64,000 nt of DNA, taken from NCBI RefSeq assembly GCF_006385675.1, contig NZ_VFRR01000004.1, forward strand, positions 1 to 64,000. Reading direction: 5' to 3'. A program made the position numbers and the translations under genes. Source of the stretch: Maribrevibacterium harenarium. Lineage in GTDB: Bacteria > Pseudomonadota > Gammaproteobacteria > Pseudomonadales > Marinomonadaceae. Position 1 is the first letter of the stretch; each line of letters begins with the position of its first letter. Shown piece by piece: positions 8,698-17,436 of the stretch. The notes below the pieces were generated by a model. That model was not told the DNA's origin and made no database searches. It was given only the letters and a program-made list of their open reading frames with translations.

Positions 8698-9530
8698 TAT
8701 AGGCTGCTTTCTGGCCAAACAGACCACAAGCCAATACCGGCTAATGCCGCGCTGGTGATCAGTTGTGGGATTAAGCTCTTGACCCAGCCTGAAAATGAGT
8801 TGGCTTCGAAAATCAGTGTTGCGATCCAACTTACCGATAGCGTCAAGGCAGCGGCCAGACAGAACCACATTGGTATGTCTGCCAATACATAAGCCTGTGC
8901 AAGTAAGGCAATTAATGGCAGTGTAGCAACCAAAGTCAGTCCAAGAGTTGGCTGTCGGTAAGCAAAACGTGAAACTAGCAAGGTTCCTGCTAATGTCGCG
9001 GCATAAGCCCCAAGCAACTGTCCAAGCAACAAGCTTCCCCCAATGGCGACGACTGGAGCGCTGGTTCCTGCCACTATGGCGAGTGCGCCAATATAGGTGT
9101 CGTTACCATGCTTTTGTGTCGAAATCATAAAGCCGGTGGCCATTATACCAACCACAAGTGCCGCCAATACGCTTACCGCTACGCCTTGATGTTGTAGCAC
9201 TGGATTCATCAGTAAATACATTGCTAATGAATTGAGCACTGCTATTGTGATCAATCTGAGGCGTAACGAGATATTACTTTGCCAGATTAGATAACTCGCA
9301 AACGCAATCGGAGCAGTCAGTGCTAGATAATCTAATGCTTTGGCTGGTGGGAAATTCAGGCCTGTATGGATCAAAGCAAGGCCAGCGATGAAACTAATAA
9401 CGGCGCCAAGGGCAGCAAGCTGGCGGTGCAGCTTGCTGAGGATTAAAGTGGCAACCGCTGCAATCAATAAGGGATAAACCCCGGTGTTCAGCAACATAGT
9501 AATGTTGGAACTTGCAGCATCTTGATACAT
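8694..9530 (-). CDS. Hypothetical polytopic membrane protein
   Basis: The 278-residue protein is almost entirely hydrophobic, with about eight to nine transmembrane helices and very few charged residues. No diagnostic motif is seen; a transporter or an assembly factor are both possible. It starts 13 bases after the yceI stop codon on the same strand, so it is very likely cotranscribed with yceI. In other proteobacteria yceI often pairs with a membrane cytochrome b561, but this protein lacks that family's clear histidine pattern. Confidence 0.6.
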   Translation of the reverse strand: MYQDAASSNITMLLNTGVYPLLIAAVATLILSKLHRQLAALGAVISFIAGLALIHTGLNFPPAKALDYLALTAPIAFASYLIWQSNISLRLRLITIAVLNSLAMYLLMNPVLQHQGVAVSVLAALVVGIMATGFMISTQKHGNDTYIGALAIVAGTSAPVVAIGGSLLLGQLLGAYAATLAGTLLVSRFAYRQPTLGLTLVATLPLIALLAQAYVLADIPMWFCLAAALTLSVSWIATLIFEANSFSGWVKSLIPQLITSAALAGIGLWSVWPESSLY

Positions 9531-9543
9531 GCCTTACTCCTGA

Positions 9544-10077
9544 TTATTGGCGAATACCTTCGATGAACACGGTGATTTCAGTTGCATCTGACACACCTGG
9601 AATGAAGTAAGTGATGCCGAAGTCACTGCGGTTGATGGTTGCGTTGGCTTCGAAACCGGCACGGTAGCCGCCCCAAGGGTCGTTGCCTTCGCCAATTTTC
9701 TCGACATCAAAAGTAACTTGCTTAGTCACGCCATGTAGAGTCAGATCACCGACCAGCTTTTCACCATCAAACGATGAGCTTTTGAAAGTCAGTGTTGGAA
9801 ACTGCTTAACATCTAGGAAATCAGGGCTGCGTAGGTGCTTATCACGGGCTTCATGGTTGGTATCAACGCTTGCGGTTGCAACCGTAAATTCAACAGAACC
9901 TGAGTTTTCATTGTAGGTAAATTTACCGTCAAACTCGTTGAAACGGCCTGCAGTAGTGCTTACGCCAAGGTGACCAATTTCGAAAGTGACTGCAGAGTGT
10001 GCTGCATCAACTTGATAGTCAGCTGCAAAGGCAACAGAAGAAGCTAGGGTTAAAGCGGCTAGAGTAAGTTTTTTCAT
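9544..10077 (-). CDS. YceI family periplasmic protein
   Basis: A 177-residue secreted protein. Residues 1-18 are a signal peptide ending in VAFA-AD. The mature part is a YceI lipocalin-like barrel with the typical YQVDAAHSAVTFEIGHLG start, NHEARDKHLRSPDFLDV in the middle and the FGI motif near the end. Members bind polyprenoid or other amphiphilic molecules in the periplasm; the ligand here is unknown. It is divergently transcribed from a LysR regulator 133 bases away, which is the classic layout for a regulator and its target. Confidence 0.93.
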   Translation of the reverse strand: MKKLTLAALTLASSVAFAADYQVDAAHSAVTFEIGHLGVSTTAGRFNEFDGKFTYNENSGSVEFTVATASVDTNHEARDKHLRSPDFLDVKQFPTLTFKSSSFDGEKLVGDLTLHGVTKQVTFDVEKIGEGNDPWGGYRAGFEANATINRSDFGITYFIPGVSDATEITVFIEGIRQ

Positions 10078-10158
10078 GGGTTCTCTCCGTGTTTGATTGG
10101 AATAGATGCAGTATATATAAGTGAAATAGTTTTATAATCTAGCCGATAATCAATGCAC

Positions 10159-10170
10159 TATTTCGAAATA
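10159..10170. promoter_or_regulatory. Palindrome between yceI and lysR, possible operator
   Basis: TATTTCGAAATA is a perfect 12-bp palindrome about 40 bases before the LysR start, in the divergent promoter region. LysR proteins bind such dyads near their own genes. The link to this regulator is inferred from position only. Confidence 0.35.
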
Positions 10171-10210
10171 AGAAATGAACTGTCTGAAGAACGGCTAAAT
10201 AGAGGGAAAT

Positions 10211-11101
10211 ATGGATAAATTTACCGCGATGCAGGTTTTTTGTCGGGTATATGAAGCGGAAAGTTTTCGAGTTGCTAGCGAATCGTTAGACATCTCCCGT
10301 CCTATGGTAACTCGCTACGTTAACTTTCTAGAGGAAAGTCTTGGCACCAAACTTCTGTACCGGAATACGCGAAATATTAGACCGACCCATGCGGGCGGCG
10401 AGTATTATCGACACTGCCTCGCCATCCTTGATGCACTGGAAGAGGCGGAGGCAGAGCTTGGGGATCTTGCCAGTCAGCCTAAAGGCAATTTGCGTATTAG
10501 TGTACCAATGGACTTTGGTTTAACTCACATTATCCCTTTGCTGGCTGAGTTTTCAGATCGATATCCAGATATTCAACTGGATATCGACTTCAGTGATCGG
10601 CGTGTCGATCTCACTGAATCTGGTATCGATCTTGCCATTAGAGGCGGCAGTTTAGGGGGAGACCAATTCATTGCACGTCCACTATGTGATTTGAAAACGT
10701 ATTTGTGTGCGTCGCCAGCCTATTTGGCTCGTTATGGTACTCCGACAACGGTTGAAGATCTCAAAGAGCATAACTGTCTGCTCTATACCCATGCTCCTTA
10801 TGAGAATCGTTGGCCTTTGTATCGAGCTGACGAGGAGGTATTGGCAGAAGTATCAGGCAACATGAAAGCCAACAATGGTGGGGCGCTTACCCGAATGGCA
10901 GTAGCGGGAGCCGGTATTATCTACCAACCCGATTTCTTAGTAGACCAATATCTGGAGCGAAGGGAATTAGTACGAGTATTGCCTGAATACGATGGTTTTA
11001 CTGGCCGTTTTCATGCGGTATTCGCACAGCGCAAATTGATGCCACGTAAAACCCGTTTATTGCTCGATTTCTTGCAAAAGAAACTTCAGCCAACATTATA
11101 A
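10211..11101 (+). CDS. LysR family transcriptional regulator
   Basis: A full-length 296-residue LysR regulator. The winged helix-turn-helix lies at about residues 4-62 (FRVASESLDISRPMVTRYV is the helix-turn-helix), followed by the two-lobed periplasmic-binding-like effector domain (about 90-292) with GNLRISVPMDFG and DLAIRGG. It groups by eye with the CrgA/DsdC-like clade that usually controls a divergent neighbour, here yceI and the membrane protein behind it. The effector is not predictable. Confidence 0.92.
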   Translation: MDKFTAMQVFCRVYEAESFRVASESLDISRPMVTRYVNFLEESLGTKLLYRNTRNIRPTHAGGEYYRHCLAILDALEEAEAELGDLASQPKGNLRISVPMDFGLTHIIPLLAEFSDRYPDIQLDIDFSDRRVDLTESGIDLAIRGGSLGGDQFIARPLCDLKTYLCASPAYLARYGTPTTVEDLKEHNCLLYTHAPYENRWPLYRADEEVLAEVSGNMKANNGGALTRMAVAGAGIIYQPDFLVDQYLERRELVRVLPEYDGFTGRFHAVFAQRKLMPRKTRLLLDFLQKKLQPTL

Positions 11102-11112
11102 TGTTGGCTGAA
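11085..11112. terminator. Bidirectional terminator overlapping the lysR stop
   Basis: A perfect 28-base inverted repeat (TTCAGCCAACATTA and its complement) spans the lysR stop codon between two convergent genes. T-rich sequence follows on the fabY side (GTTTCTTTT), weaker on the other. Confidence 0.7.
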
Positions 11113-11129
11113 ATTGAGGGAATTACACG

Positions 11130-13046
11130 TTAATTGCTGATGTCAGCAAAATCATTTTCCAAATCAAGGCTTACGGCAAGGTCATAGCCCGGTAAAGTGA
11201 TTTGAGTGTCTGTGATGGCCAAATCTTCACCACCTAGCACGTTGTAACCGAAGCGATAGATTGGGGCAAAACGACCGTGAATCGCATCATCATTGTATTG
11301 CGCTGCGATCTGTTTTACTTGCTCATTGCGTTCATGATAGCTACTCATAGTCGCTTCATCATAGCGCTTGGATAGCATAGCCATTGTTTGGAATGGAGAA
11401 AGCAATACAGCGGTAGCATTGTTGCCGCCAAAGCCTTTTGAGTTTAGCAATGCAGCTTGGAAGTGCTCTTGTCCGTACTCTTCATGTTGTAACTGAAACT
11501 TCAATCCGTCCGTATGGACATCATCGGCAACCGTATCAGAAGTAATAATGCCAGGTAATACGCCATGCTCCCACACACCTAAGGACATGTGCAGTTGGTC
11601 ACCGCCTGCAGTACCTTGTGAATGGCCAAGATAAGCTTTCATCGCTGTAACGGGCATCGCAGTCGCGCCGAAACTCGTAGCAGCGGCACTGAGCACATGG
11701 GATTCCGTTACTCGGTTTTGTGGAGTACTGGTGCCGTGGGCTTGAATGAAGGTGTGCTCGGTGAGGCCCTCGGAACCAATGAGATTTTTAAGGTAAGCCA
11801 TGGCTTTACTCATGGTGAGGTAATTCCCTACACCCGGAGCAGAAATTGATTTCTTATAACCGTCAGCATATGAGAATACGGCAGGTATAGCACCGAAAAT
11901 AGTTGCCCCAAGATCAATTGCGAGCTCATCGTCCATCAGCAGCGTCCACTGGCTAGACTCTCCGATGGTGAAGCCACAGTTGTTAGCGAATGGGCGGCAG
12001 CTGCGTGTATGGTCTGGTTCTTTTTGGTCTAAACCATCTAATGCTAAGAGCGCTGCGTCTTCTGCCAACGCCCCCATGGTGCGGAAGCCTTCAATAATTT
12101 CAGGGGTGATTGGTGCATCACTGCCACCCACTAACGCTACGCGAATCTTTCCTGCTTTGATAGCATTGACGGCTTTTTCTAAGTTAAAGAAATAAGTCGC
12201 GCAAGCACCGATAGAGGTACCAACTTGACCGACAGAACCAAGCACGTAGGCATTGACGAAATCGGCAGGCATCTGCGCGTAACCCAGAGGTAAATGTTTT
12301 GAAGTCGTGCGCTTGCCCATCAAAGCAGACTTGAGCATTCCGCCAAAGCCGAGATCATCCATTTGCCCAATGGAGTTTGCAGCGAATACACCCACTTGAT
12401 CTGGAGCGACTTGTTGACGAACCTGGTCCCAGTCTAGGCCACTACTTAACAAGGCATCTGAGGCGCCGAAAACCGTCATTTGTAGACCGCGGGGATGGTT
12501 ACGGCTCTGGTACAATTTAGAGGGATCGAAGCCCGTTGGGAGCTGCCCTGCAGCTTTCACTGTCAGCGCTTTGGTATCTTTAAACAAGGCTTCTAATTGC
12601 CCATCAACAATCACTTCTGAATGAGTTGCTGATAGTTCTTTAACCTGCCAATTGGTTGGAATGCTGGATGGAAGTAAGCGAGTTTTAATGGTGAAAGTCA
12701 GTTTTTCTGTCTCAGTGCCACTCTGCAACAGTGCTGTTTTATGCAAGCTGACATGATCCACGTCGAATAAACTTGGGTGGATACGACGAATCAGTGTACG
12801 AGCAAGTAGCTCTTCGCCAATGGTATCAACCAAGGTTTCCGCATCCAACGCTTCTCCATCAGGCGTCAGCCAAGCACCCTCTTGAAATTCAGCCATATTA
12901 GTTAGGGTGGCGAGATCCAGTAGGACCTCCTGTTGTACCTCTGCCGGTAACACATCAAAAATTAAACGGCGGTAAGCTTGATGTGCAGATGTTCGGCCGG
13001 CCGAATTGATGCCGCCAAAGCCAACGATGACAGGTAAACGGGCCAA
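11130..13046 (-). CDS. fabY: Beta-ketoacyl-ACP synthase FabY
   Basis: A 638-residue ketoacyl synthase that is much longer than FabB/FabF (about 410) and matches the FabY family described in Pseudomonas aeruginosa, which condenses acetyl-CoA with malonyl-ACP to start fatty-acid synthesis. The N-terminal MARLPVIVGFGGINSAGR and the extra region of about 150 residues are characteristic. The catalytic triad is Cys282 (IGACATYF), His437 (QAHGTSTPQN) and His475 (YLGHSQGTAGG). I expect a cytosolic enzyme that replaces or supplements FabH; no fabH is in the window. It is monocistronic, 133 bases from the upstream bax-like gene. Confidence 0.88.
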   Translation of the reverse strand: MARLPVIVGFGGINSAGRTSAHQAYRRLIFDVLPAEVQQEVLLDLATLTNMAEFQEGAWLTPDGEALDAETLVDTIGEELLARTLIRRIHPSLFDVDHVSLHKTALLQSGTETEKLTFTIKTRLLPSSIPTNWQVKELSATHSEVIVDGQLEALFKDTKALTVKAAGQLPTGFDPSKLYQSRNHPRGLQMTVFGASDALLSSGLDWDQVRQQVAPDQVGVFAANSIGQMDDLGFGGMLKSALMGKRTTSKHLPLGYAQMPADFVNAYVLGSVGQVGTSIGACATYFFNLEKAVNAIKAGKIRVALVGGSDAPITPEIIEGFRTMGALAEDAALLALDGLDQKEPDHTRSCRPFANNCGFTIGESSQWTLLMDDELAIDLGATIFGAIPAVFSYADGYKKSISAPGVGNYLTMSKAMAYLKNLIGSEGLTEHTFIQAHGTSTPQNRVTESHVLSAAATSFGATAMPVTAMKAYLGHSQGTAGGDQLHMSLGVWEHGVLPGIITSDTVADDVHTDGLKFQLQHEEYGQEHFQAALLNSKGFGGNNATAVLLSPFQTMAMLSKRYDEATMSSYHERNEQVKQIAAQYNDDAIHGRFAPIYRFGYNVLGGEDLAITDTQITLPGYDLAVSLDLENDFADISN

Positions 13047-13179
13047 TGGAGATTCCTCGTTGTGTGTTATGGATGCGAATAGTGGGATATTGTAAGGGAT
13101 GGAGGTTAGTGACCGCCACCCTCATACATAGGTATTTAGCTGAAAAAACTAGGTCGTTTCGAGCAGGGCAGATGTAAGC

Positions 13180-14106
13180 CTAGTTCGAAGGGGCTGCTTC
13201 ATCTGTATTTTCTTGGGCGATTTGATGATCTAAATTGAAACGCCAAAGCTGGTTATATTCGATCAGTGATTCAATCTCATCGATATATTCTTGACCTCGT
13301 TGGGAGTAATGGTCGAGACCATGAACGAGTTCTAGGCCTGTCACTGGTTTGTTTTCGGCTCGTAACTGCGCTCGAATCTGACGCAATTCGCGGTAGGCTG
13401 GATTGCTATTAAGATTATCCACGTAAGCAAATACGGACTCTCGAGCATCGTTAAATTTACGTACCTCATGATCCGCATCCTCTTCTCGAGAACTTGGTAC
13501 TAAACCACAACCTTTACGGAAACACCACTGACCAAAGTAATTATTGCCTTCGACGGCGAATCTTGAGGTTCCCCAAGCAGATTCATTGGCGGCTTGCGCC
13601 AAAACCATAGAAGTAGGGATGATATCTACATAGGTAAGCAGCTCTGCCACGTCTTCGTGTAAATAAACCCCCACATCCTTCAGATTATGTAGTTCACGTA
13701 GTGCTTTTAACCAGCGCTTTTCCTCTCGGCTAGGAGGTTCTTCATTAGCAAGTATCTGCTTAATGGTTTCTCGATCCCGTAGGAGTAACTCATTTTTCTC
13801 TTCTACAAATGGCGCTAAAAACTCAAAAAAAGCTTGTTTACGCTGTTTGATATCCGTGATCGCTGCGAAGTCTGGCTTTTCAGTAGTAATCGGGTGAGAC
13901 TCGAAATACTCCTGTTCTTGCTTGCTGGATTGGCTTTCTGTGACTTTGGACTGCTTGTTGTCATCATCCATGGGAACATTATCTGTTGAAACTTCAACAG
14001 CTGTATTAGTCTTCGCTTGTTCTGCTACCGGATCAATTTTAAGCCATAAAATAAAAATGACGGCAAACGAGACAAGCCAGAGTACTTTTCTTTCCATAAA
14101 CACCAC
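13180..14106 (-). CDS. Bax-like membrane-anchored glucosaminidase
   Basis: A 308-residue protein with one N-terminal membrane anchor (about residues 8-22), a charged linker, and a C-terminal glucosaminidase domain (about 150-285) with AANESAWGTSRF and NNYFGQWCFRKGCG. This is the arrangement of E. coli Bax and the mannosyl-glycoprotein endo-beta-N-acetylglucosaminidase family. The Glu in NESAWG is the probable catalytic acid. It likely cleaves peptidoglycan glycan strands in the periplasm. The ATG three codons in (14097) is an equally good start. Confidence 0.83.
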   Translation of the reverse strand: MVFMERKVLWLVSFAVIFILWLKIDPVAEQAKTNTAVEVSTDNVPMDDDNKQSKVTESQSSKQEQEYFESHPITTEKPDFAAITDIKQRKQAFFEFLAPFVEEKNELLLRDRETIKQILANEEPPSREEKRWLKALRELHNLKDVGVYLHEDVAELLTYVDIIPTSMVLAQAANESAWGTSRFAVEGNNYFGQWCFRKGCGLVPSSREEDADHEVRKFNDARESVFAYVDNLNSNPAYRELRQIRAQLRAENKPVTGLELVHGLDHYSQRGQEYIDEIESLIEYNQLWRFNLDHQIAQENTDEAAPSN

Positions 14107-14247
14107 TGTTTATTCAGATATCAGCGCCTCTTCGAGTGAGCTGACGTTTAAAAATTGAGCGCACATTATCCTTAAATTTGTGACAGTTTTACAGGTGTCT
14201 AGTCACACTTCGCTGAATTATCTCATTTGCCAGCTCAATAGACGCTG

Positions 14248-15216
14248 TTATCTGAACAACTGATCGGGACCATGGGGCACGACCCGTGTCGGGTTAATTG
14301 TGTCGTGGCTATAGTAATAATGCTGCTTGATATGTGTGAAATCACAGGTATCCGCAACGTTGCGGAAATGATAGAGCCCTTCCAGATAACGGTTGAGGGC
14401 AGGGTAATCTATGATTCGTTTGAGATTGCATTTAAAGTGGCCCACGTATACCGGATCAAAACGAATCAGGGTTGTAAATAGACGCCAGTCTGCCTCGGTC
14501 AAACGGTTGCCGACTAAATAAGAGTGGTGGCTTAAGTGCTGTTCTAACTCATCCAACGATTGAAACAGAGCGGTGACTGCTTCCTCATAGGCGTCTTGTG
14601 TAGTAGCAAATCCAGCTTTGTAAACACCGTTATTCACCGTGTGGTAGATCTTTTCGTTGATCTTGTCGATACCTTGGCGCAGTTCGCTGGGGTAGTAATC
14701 GTCCTCATTTCCAGTAAGTTCATTGAAGGCGTGATTGAACATACGAATGATCTCCGCCGATTCATTAGAGACTATGGTTTGAGTTTGTTTGTCCCAGAGT
14801 ATTGGTACCGTCACCCGGCCGCTGTAGTTCGGGGCGGCTTTGGTGTAAAGCTGGTAAGCATAATCAAGACCGTAAAGCGGATCGCCGGTTGGTACGTGGC
14901 TATTATCAAAACGCGCTTCACGTTGAAATTGCCAACCGTTTTCTAGCATATGAGGGTGCACGCAGCTCACACTGATGTGCTCTTCTAGGCCTTTTAATTG
15001 ACGCATGATTAGGGTTCTGTGAGCCCAAGGGCAGGCTAGAGATACATACAGATGATAGCGTCCACTTTCTGCTGGAAACTGACGCTCCCTTGCAACCACT
15101 TGTGCCGGAGGGACTAGCCAATTACGAAATTGAGCCTCGGTACGTTTAAAACGTCCTTGATTGGATTTTGTGTCATACCACTGGTCCACCCACTTTCCGT
15201 CAACTAACAGCCCCAT
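14248..15216 (-). CDS. yqjG: Glutathionyl-hydroquinone reductase (YqjG/PcpF type)
   Basis: A 322-residue Xi-class glutathione transferase that reduces glutathionyl-hydroquinones. The N-terminal thioredoxin-like domain has the family motif ACPWAHRTLIM with catalytic Cys62, then CVHPHMLENGW. The helical C-terminal domain has NEKIYHTVNNGVYKAGFA and FDPVYVGHFKCNLKRI, both typical. The frame opens nine codons earlier (15243), but the ATG at 15216 has a GAGGTGG ribosome site at good spacing and fits the family N-terminus. It stands alone and acts in cytosolic quinone detoxification. Confidence 0.9.
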   Translation of the reverse strand: MGLLVDGKWVDQWYDTKSNQGRFKRTEAQFRNWLVPPAQVVARERQFPAESGRYHLYVSLACPWAHRTLIMRQLKGLEEHISVSCVHPHMLENGWQFQREARFDNSHVPTGDPLYGLDYAYQLYTKAAPNYSGRVTVPILWDKQTQTIVSNESAEIIRMFNHAFNELTGNEDDYYPSELRQGIDKINEKIYHTVNNGVYKAGFATTQDAYEEAVTALFQSLDELEQHLSHHSYLVGNRLTEADWRLFTTLIRFDPVYVGHFKCNLKRIIDYPALNRYLEGLYHFRNVADTCDFTHIKQHYYYSHDTINPTRVVPHGPDQLFR

Positions 15217-15343
15217 CTTTTCCACCTCATCAGAATGAATCATGAATGTTCTATGCTTTAGTGAACTATTTTAATGAAAATGATGTAAATTGGGGGCAAG
15301 ATAATAACTGTATATAATCGAATGTTTCGATGGTTAGGAAGCC

Positions 15344-16492
15344 ATGCCTCAGCATTTACGAGTTTTATTAAGCCCTTTCTTCATTCTCCTGCTGTTCGTT
15401 ATCGGCAGCGTATACGTTTCTACGCTACCGGAAATATGGTTGGCGGTACTGCCGTGGGCGCCTTATTTCTTGAGCATTACCGCGCTATTTATGGCTTGGC
15501 ATTTTAATAAAGGACGAGTTTTCGTTGCTGTGTTGATTGTTATGGCAGCGCTTTGGGTTCCTAGCTACCTGAAGCAAGATCATAATCTACCGCTAGTGCC
15601 TACCGTGTTAGCGCTCACTTGGCTCAGCTTGATGCGGGAACGCGGTTGTTTAAATCGTTTTACTTTCAATCGGATATTCCTATTTGCTGTGCTGTTCGCA
15701 TGGTGGGGAGCATTGCAAACTGGATGGGTTAAGTTGCCAACGACAGTCCCACTAATGGGCGGGGAGGCACTTGATGGTAGAACAGAGTTCATTGAAAGCG
15801 TTTTATCTTTGGGCCTAATTGGCTTATCTATTACTCTGTTGCTGGCGTTATGGTGGCGCCGCGTTGACCATTTCAGTGCCTGTATTTTGGGTACAGTTGT
15901 GGGCATTATTCTTATTAATGTACTGCCAATTACCCGCTTACATGAAACTATTTTGTTTTCTGCTTTGCTGTTTCTATGGGTTTGGCAATTGCTGTTAGAA
16001 AGCCGGCATATGGCCTATCGGGATGAATTAACCGGCTTGCCGAGTCGTCGTGCCCTAAATGATGCTATGGCGGCGTTACCCTCGAATTACGCCATCGCCA
16101 TGGTGGATGTGGATCATTTCAAGCAATTCAATGATACCTATGGCCATGATATGGGGGATGTGGTGCTACAAATGGTTGCCAAGACGCTAGAGCGATATCG
16201 TGGGCCTGCACAAGCTTTTCGGTACGGTGGTGAAGAGTTCACGTTAGTATTTCGTGGTAAACATGTTGAGGGTGCACCCGACCAGTTAAATTGGGTTCGT
16301 GAGGAGATTGAGGAGGTACCGATTGACGTGACTACTGCTCGAGGACAGGAAAAGGTCATAAACGTCACCGTAAGCATTGGCTGGGCAGTTCCGGAGGCAG
16401 GTGATGATCCTAGCCAAGTCATCAAACGTGCTGATGAAGCCCTATATAAAGCGAAAAAGAAAGGGCGGAACTGTGTTGTTGGTCGTGCCTAA
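15344..16492 (+). CDS. Membrane-bound diguanylate cyclase (GGDEF), no I-site
   Basis: A 382-residue protein that makes cyclic di-GMP from GTP. About seven transmembrane helices fill residues 8-225; the GGDEF domain follows (about 228-380), opening with YRDELTGLPSRRAL. The active site is GGEEF at 295-299, intact, and substrate-binding DVDHFKQFND is present. The feedback-inhibition I-site (RxxD) reads RGPA, so product inhibition is probably lost. The membrane part may sense a signal but belongs to no family I recognise. It is a single gene. Confidence 0.9.
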   Translation: MPQHLRVLLSPFFILLLFVIGSVYVSTLPEIWLAVLPWAPYFLSITALFMAWHFNKGRVFVAVLIVMAALWVPSYLKQDHNLPLVPTVLALTWLSLMRERGCLNRFTFNRIFLFAVLFAWWGALQTGWVKLPTTVPLMGGEALDGRTEFIESVLSLGLIGLSITLLLALWWRRVDHFSACILGTVVGIILINVLPITRLHETILFSALLFLWVWQLLLESRHMAYRDELTGLPSRRALNDAMAALPSNYAIAMVDVDHFKQFNDTYGHDMGDVVLQMVAKTLERYRGPAQAFRYGGEEFTLVFRGKHVEGAPDQLNWVREEIEEVPIDVTTARGQEKVINVTVSIGWAVPEAGDDPSQVIKRADEALYKAKKKGRNCVVGRA

Positions 16493-16523
16493 GATTAATT
16501 TTGATCGAATGGTCAATATTTGG

Positions 16524-16552
16524 TTGAATCCCGAGTATCCCATCCCTATAAT
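16524..16552 (+). promoter_or_regulatory. Strong sigma-70 promoter ahead of an intergenic RNA
   Basis: TTGAAT (16524-16529) and a consensus TATAAT (16547-16552) are separated by exactly 17 bases. Transcription should begin near 16558-16560. No gene starts just downstream; a strong terminator follows at 16660. Confidence 0.7.
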
Positions 16553-16557
16553 GCGAA

Positions 16558-16686
16558 ATGTTAACCAAATGGTTTGAAAAGATAGCGCTTATTTTGAGTA
16601 CTAACGGAGCCAACGTGGCACAGCTTTGCATCGCCTAAATGCAATGCTGTGAGGGGAATGGGGAGCTTTTGCTCCCCTTTTTCGTT
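16558..16686 (+). ncRNA. Candidate small RNA, about 125-130 nt
   Basis: The interval between a near-consensus promoter and a strong intrinsic terminator predicts a short independent transcript. It contains an imperfect hairpin at 16621-16649 (CAGCTTTGCAT against ATGCAATGCTG, one mismatch), GGGGA repeats in the linker and then the terminator stem. It matches no RNA family I recognise (not 6S, SRP, tmRNA, RNase P or tRNA). A 26-codon frame ATG 16558 to TAA 16638 begins at the predicted first base (MLTKWFEKIAL...), so a leaderless small protein or leader peptide is the alternative reading. The 300-base gap holds no other gene. Confidence 0.55.
16660..16686 (+). terminator. Strong intrinsic terminator
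   Basis: GGGGAGC and GCTCCCC form a 7-bp GC-rich stem with a TTTT loop, followed by a T-rich tail. It ends the candidate small RNA, or read-through from the diguanylate cyclase gene. Confidence 0.85.
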
Positions 16687-16792
16687 TTCGCGGGGCTGGC
16701 GACTGCCAACGATGGCGCATTAATGTTATGTTTAGCGGTCTATAAGCCCCGTTTCTCAATGTTAACTAACTCTATTTTTATGAGGCTGCGTT

Positions 16793-17434
16793 GTGACCAT
16801 TTCCAAACGCCCTAAAGATCAACTCAAATCCCATATTCGTGAACAAAACCAAACATTAATCTTGGCAACTGCAGAACGAGTCTTTGCTCGTCAAGGTTTG
16901 GCGAAAACGACCACACAGATGATTGCCGATGAGGCGGGTTTGCCGAAAGCCAATATCCACTACTACTTTCGTTCCAAAAAAGATTTGCTTGAGGCAGTGT
17001 TAGAGAAAACGCTACACCAATGGCTTGAATCAGTCAGCCGATTTAATGAGCAAGATGGGCCCAAGGCCGCATTAACCCGTTATGTCAGTGAAAAAATTGA
17101 TCAATCCCGTATCAATGCTAACGCCTCTAAAGTGTTTGCTATGGCGCTGATTGGCGAAGAAGAGTTTGTTCTTGATTACTTGCGTCGCTATTTTGTTGGG
17201 GAGCTACAGAGAGAAAAAGCCACCATTGAGGCTTGGGTAGAACAAGGTCTTATGGATCCGGTGCCAGTAGAGCACTTGTTTATTAGTTTATGGGCTCTGA
17301 CTCAGACTTATGCGGACTTTGATGCTCAAGTTAAAATCATGTTGGGCAAAGATATCCTCGAGGAAGAGGACTACGATATGGCAAAACAGTTTGTAACCCG
17401 GATGGTACTTAGTGCTTGCGGCGTAAAGGATTAA
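16793..17434 (+). CDS. TetR/AcrR regulator, RutR-like
   Basis: A 213-residue TetR repressor. The N-terminal helix-turn-helix (about residues 20-65) has ARQGLAKTTTQMIADEAGLP and ANIHYYFRSKKDLL. The C-terminal domain resembles RutR (YcdC), most clearly HLFISLWALTQTYADFDAQV near residue 165-185, so the ligand may be a pyrimidine or related metabolite. GTG start at 16793 with GAGG eight bases ahead. The next gene, a LysE-type exporter, begins two bases after its stop, so the pair is an operon and the exporter is a likely target of autoregulation. Confidence 0.88.
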   Translation: MTISKRPKDQLKSHIREQNQTLILATAERVFARQGLAKTTTQMIADEAGLPKANIHYYFRSKKDLLEAVLEKTLHQWLESVSRFNEQDGPKAALTRYVSEKIDQSRINANASKVFAMALIGEEEFVLDYLRRYFVGELQREKATIEAWVEQGLMDPVPVEHLFISLWALTQTYADFDAQVKIMLGKDILEEEDYDMAKQFVTRMVLSACGVKD

Positions 17435-17436
17435 TC

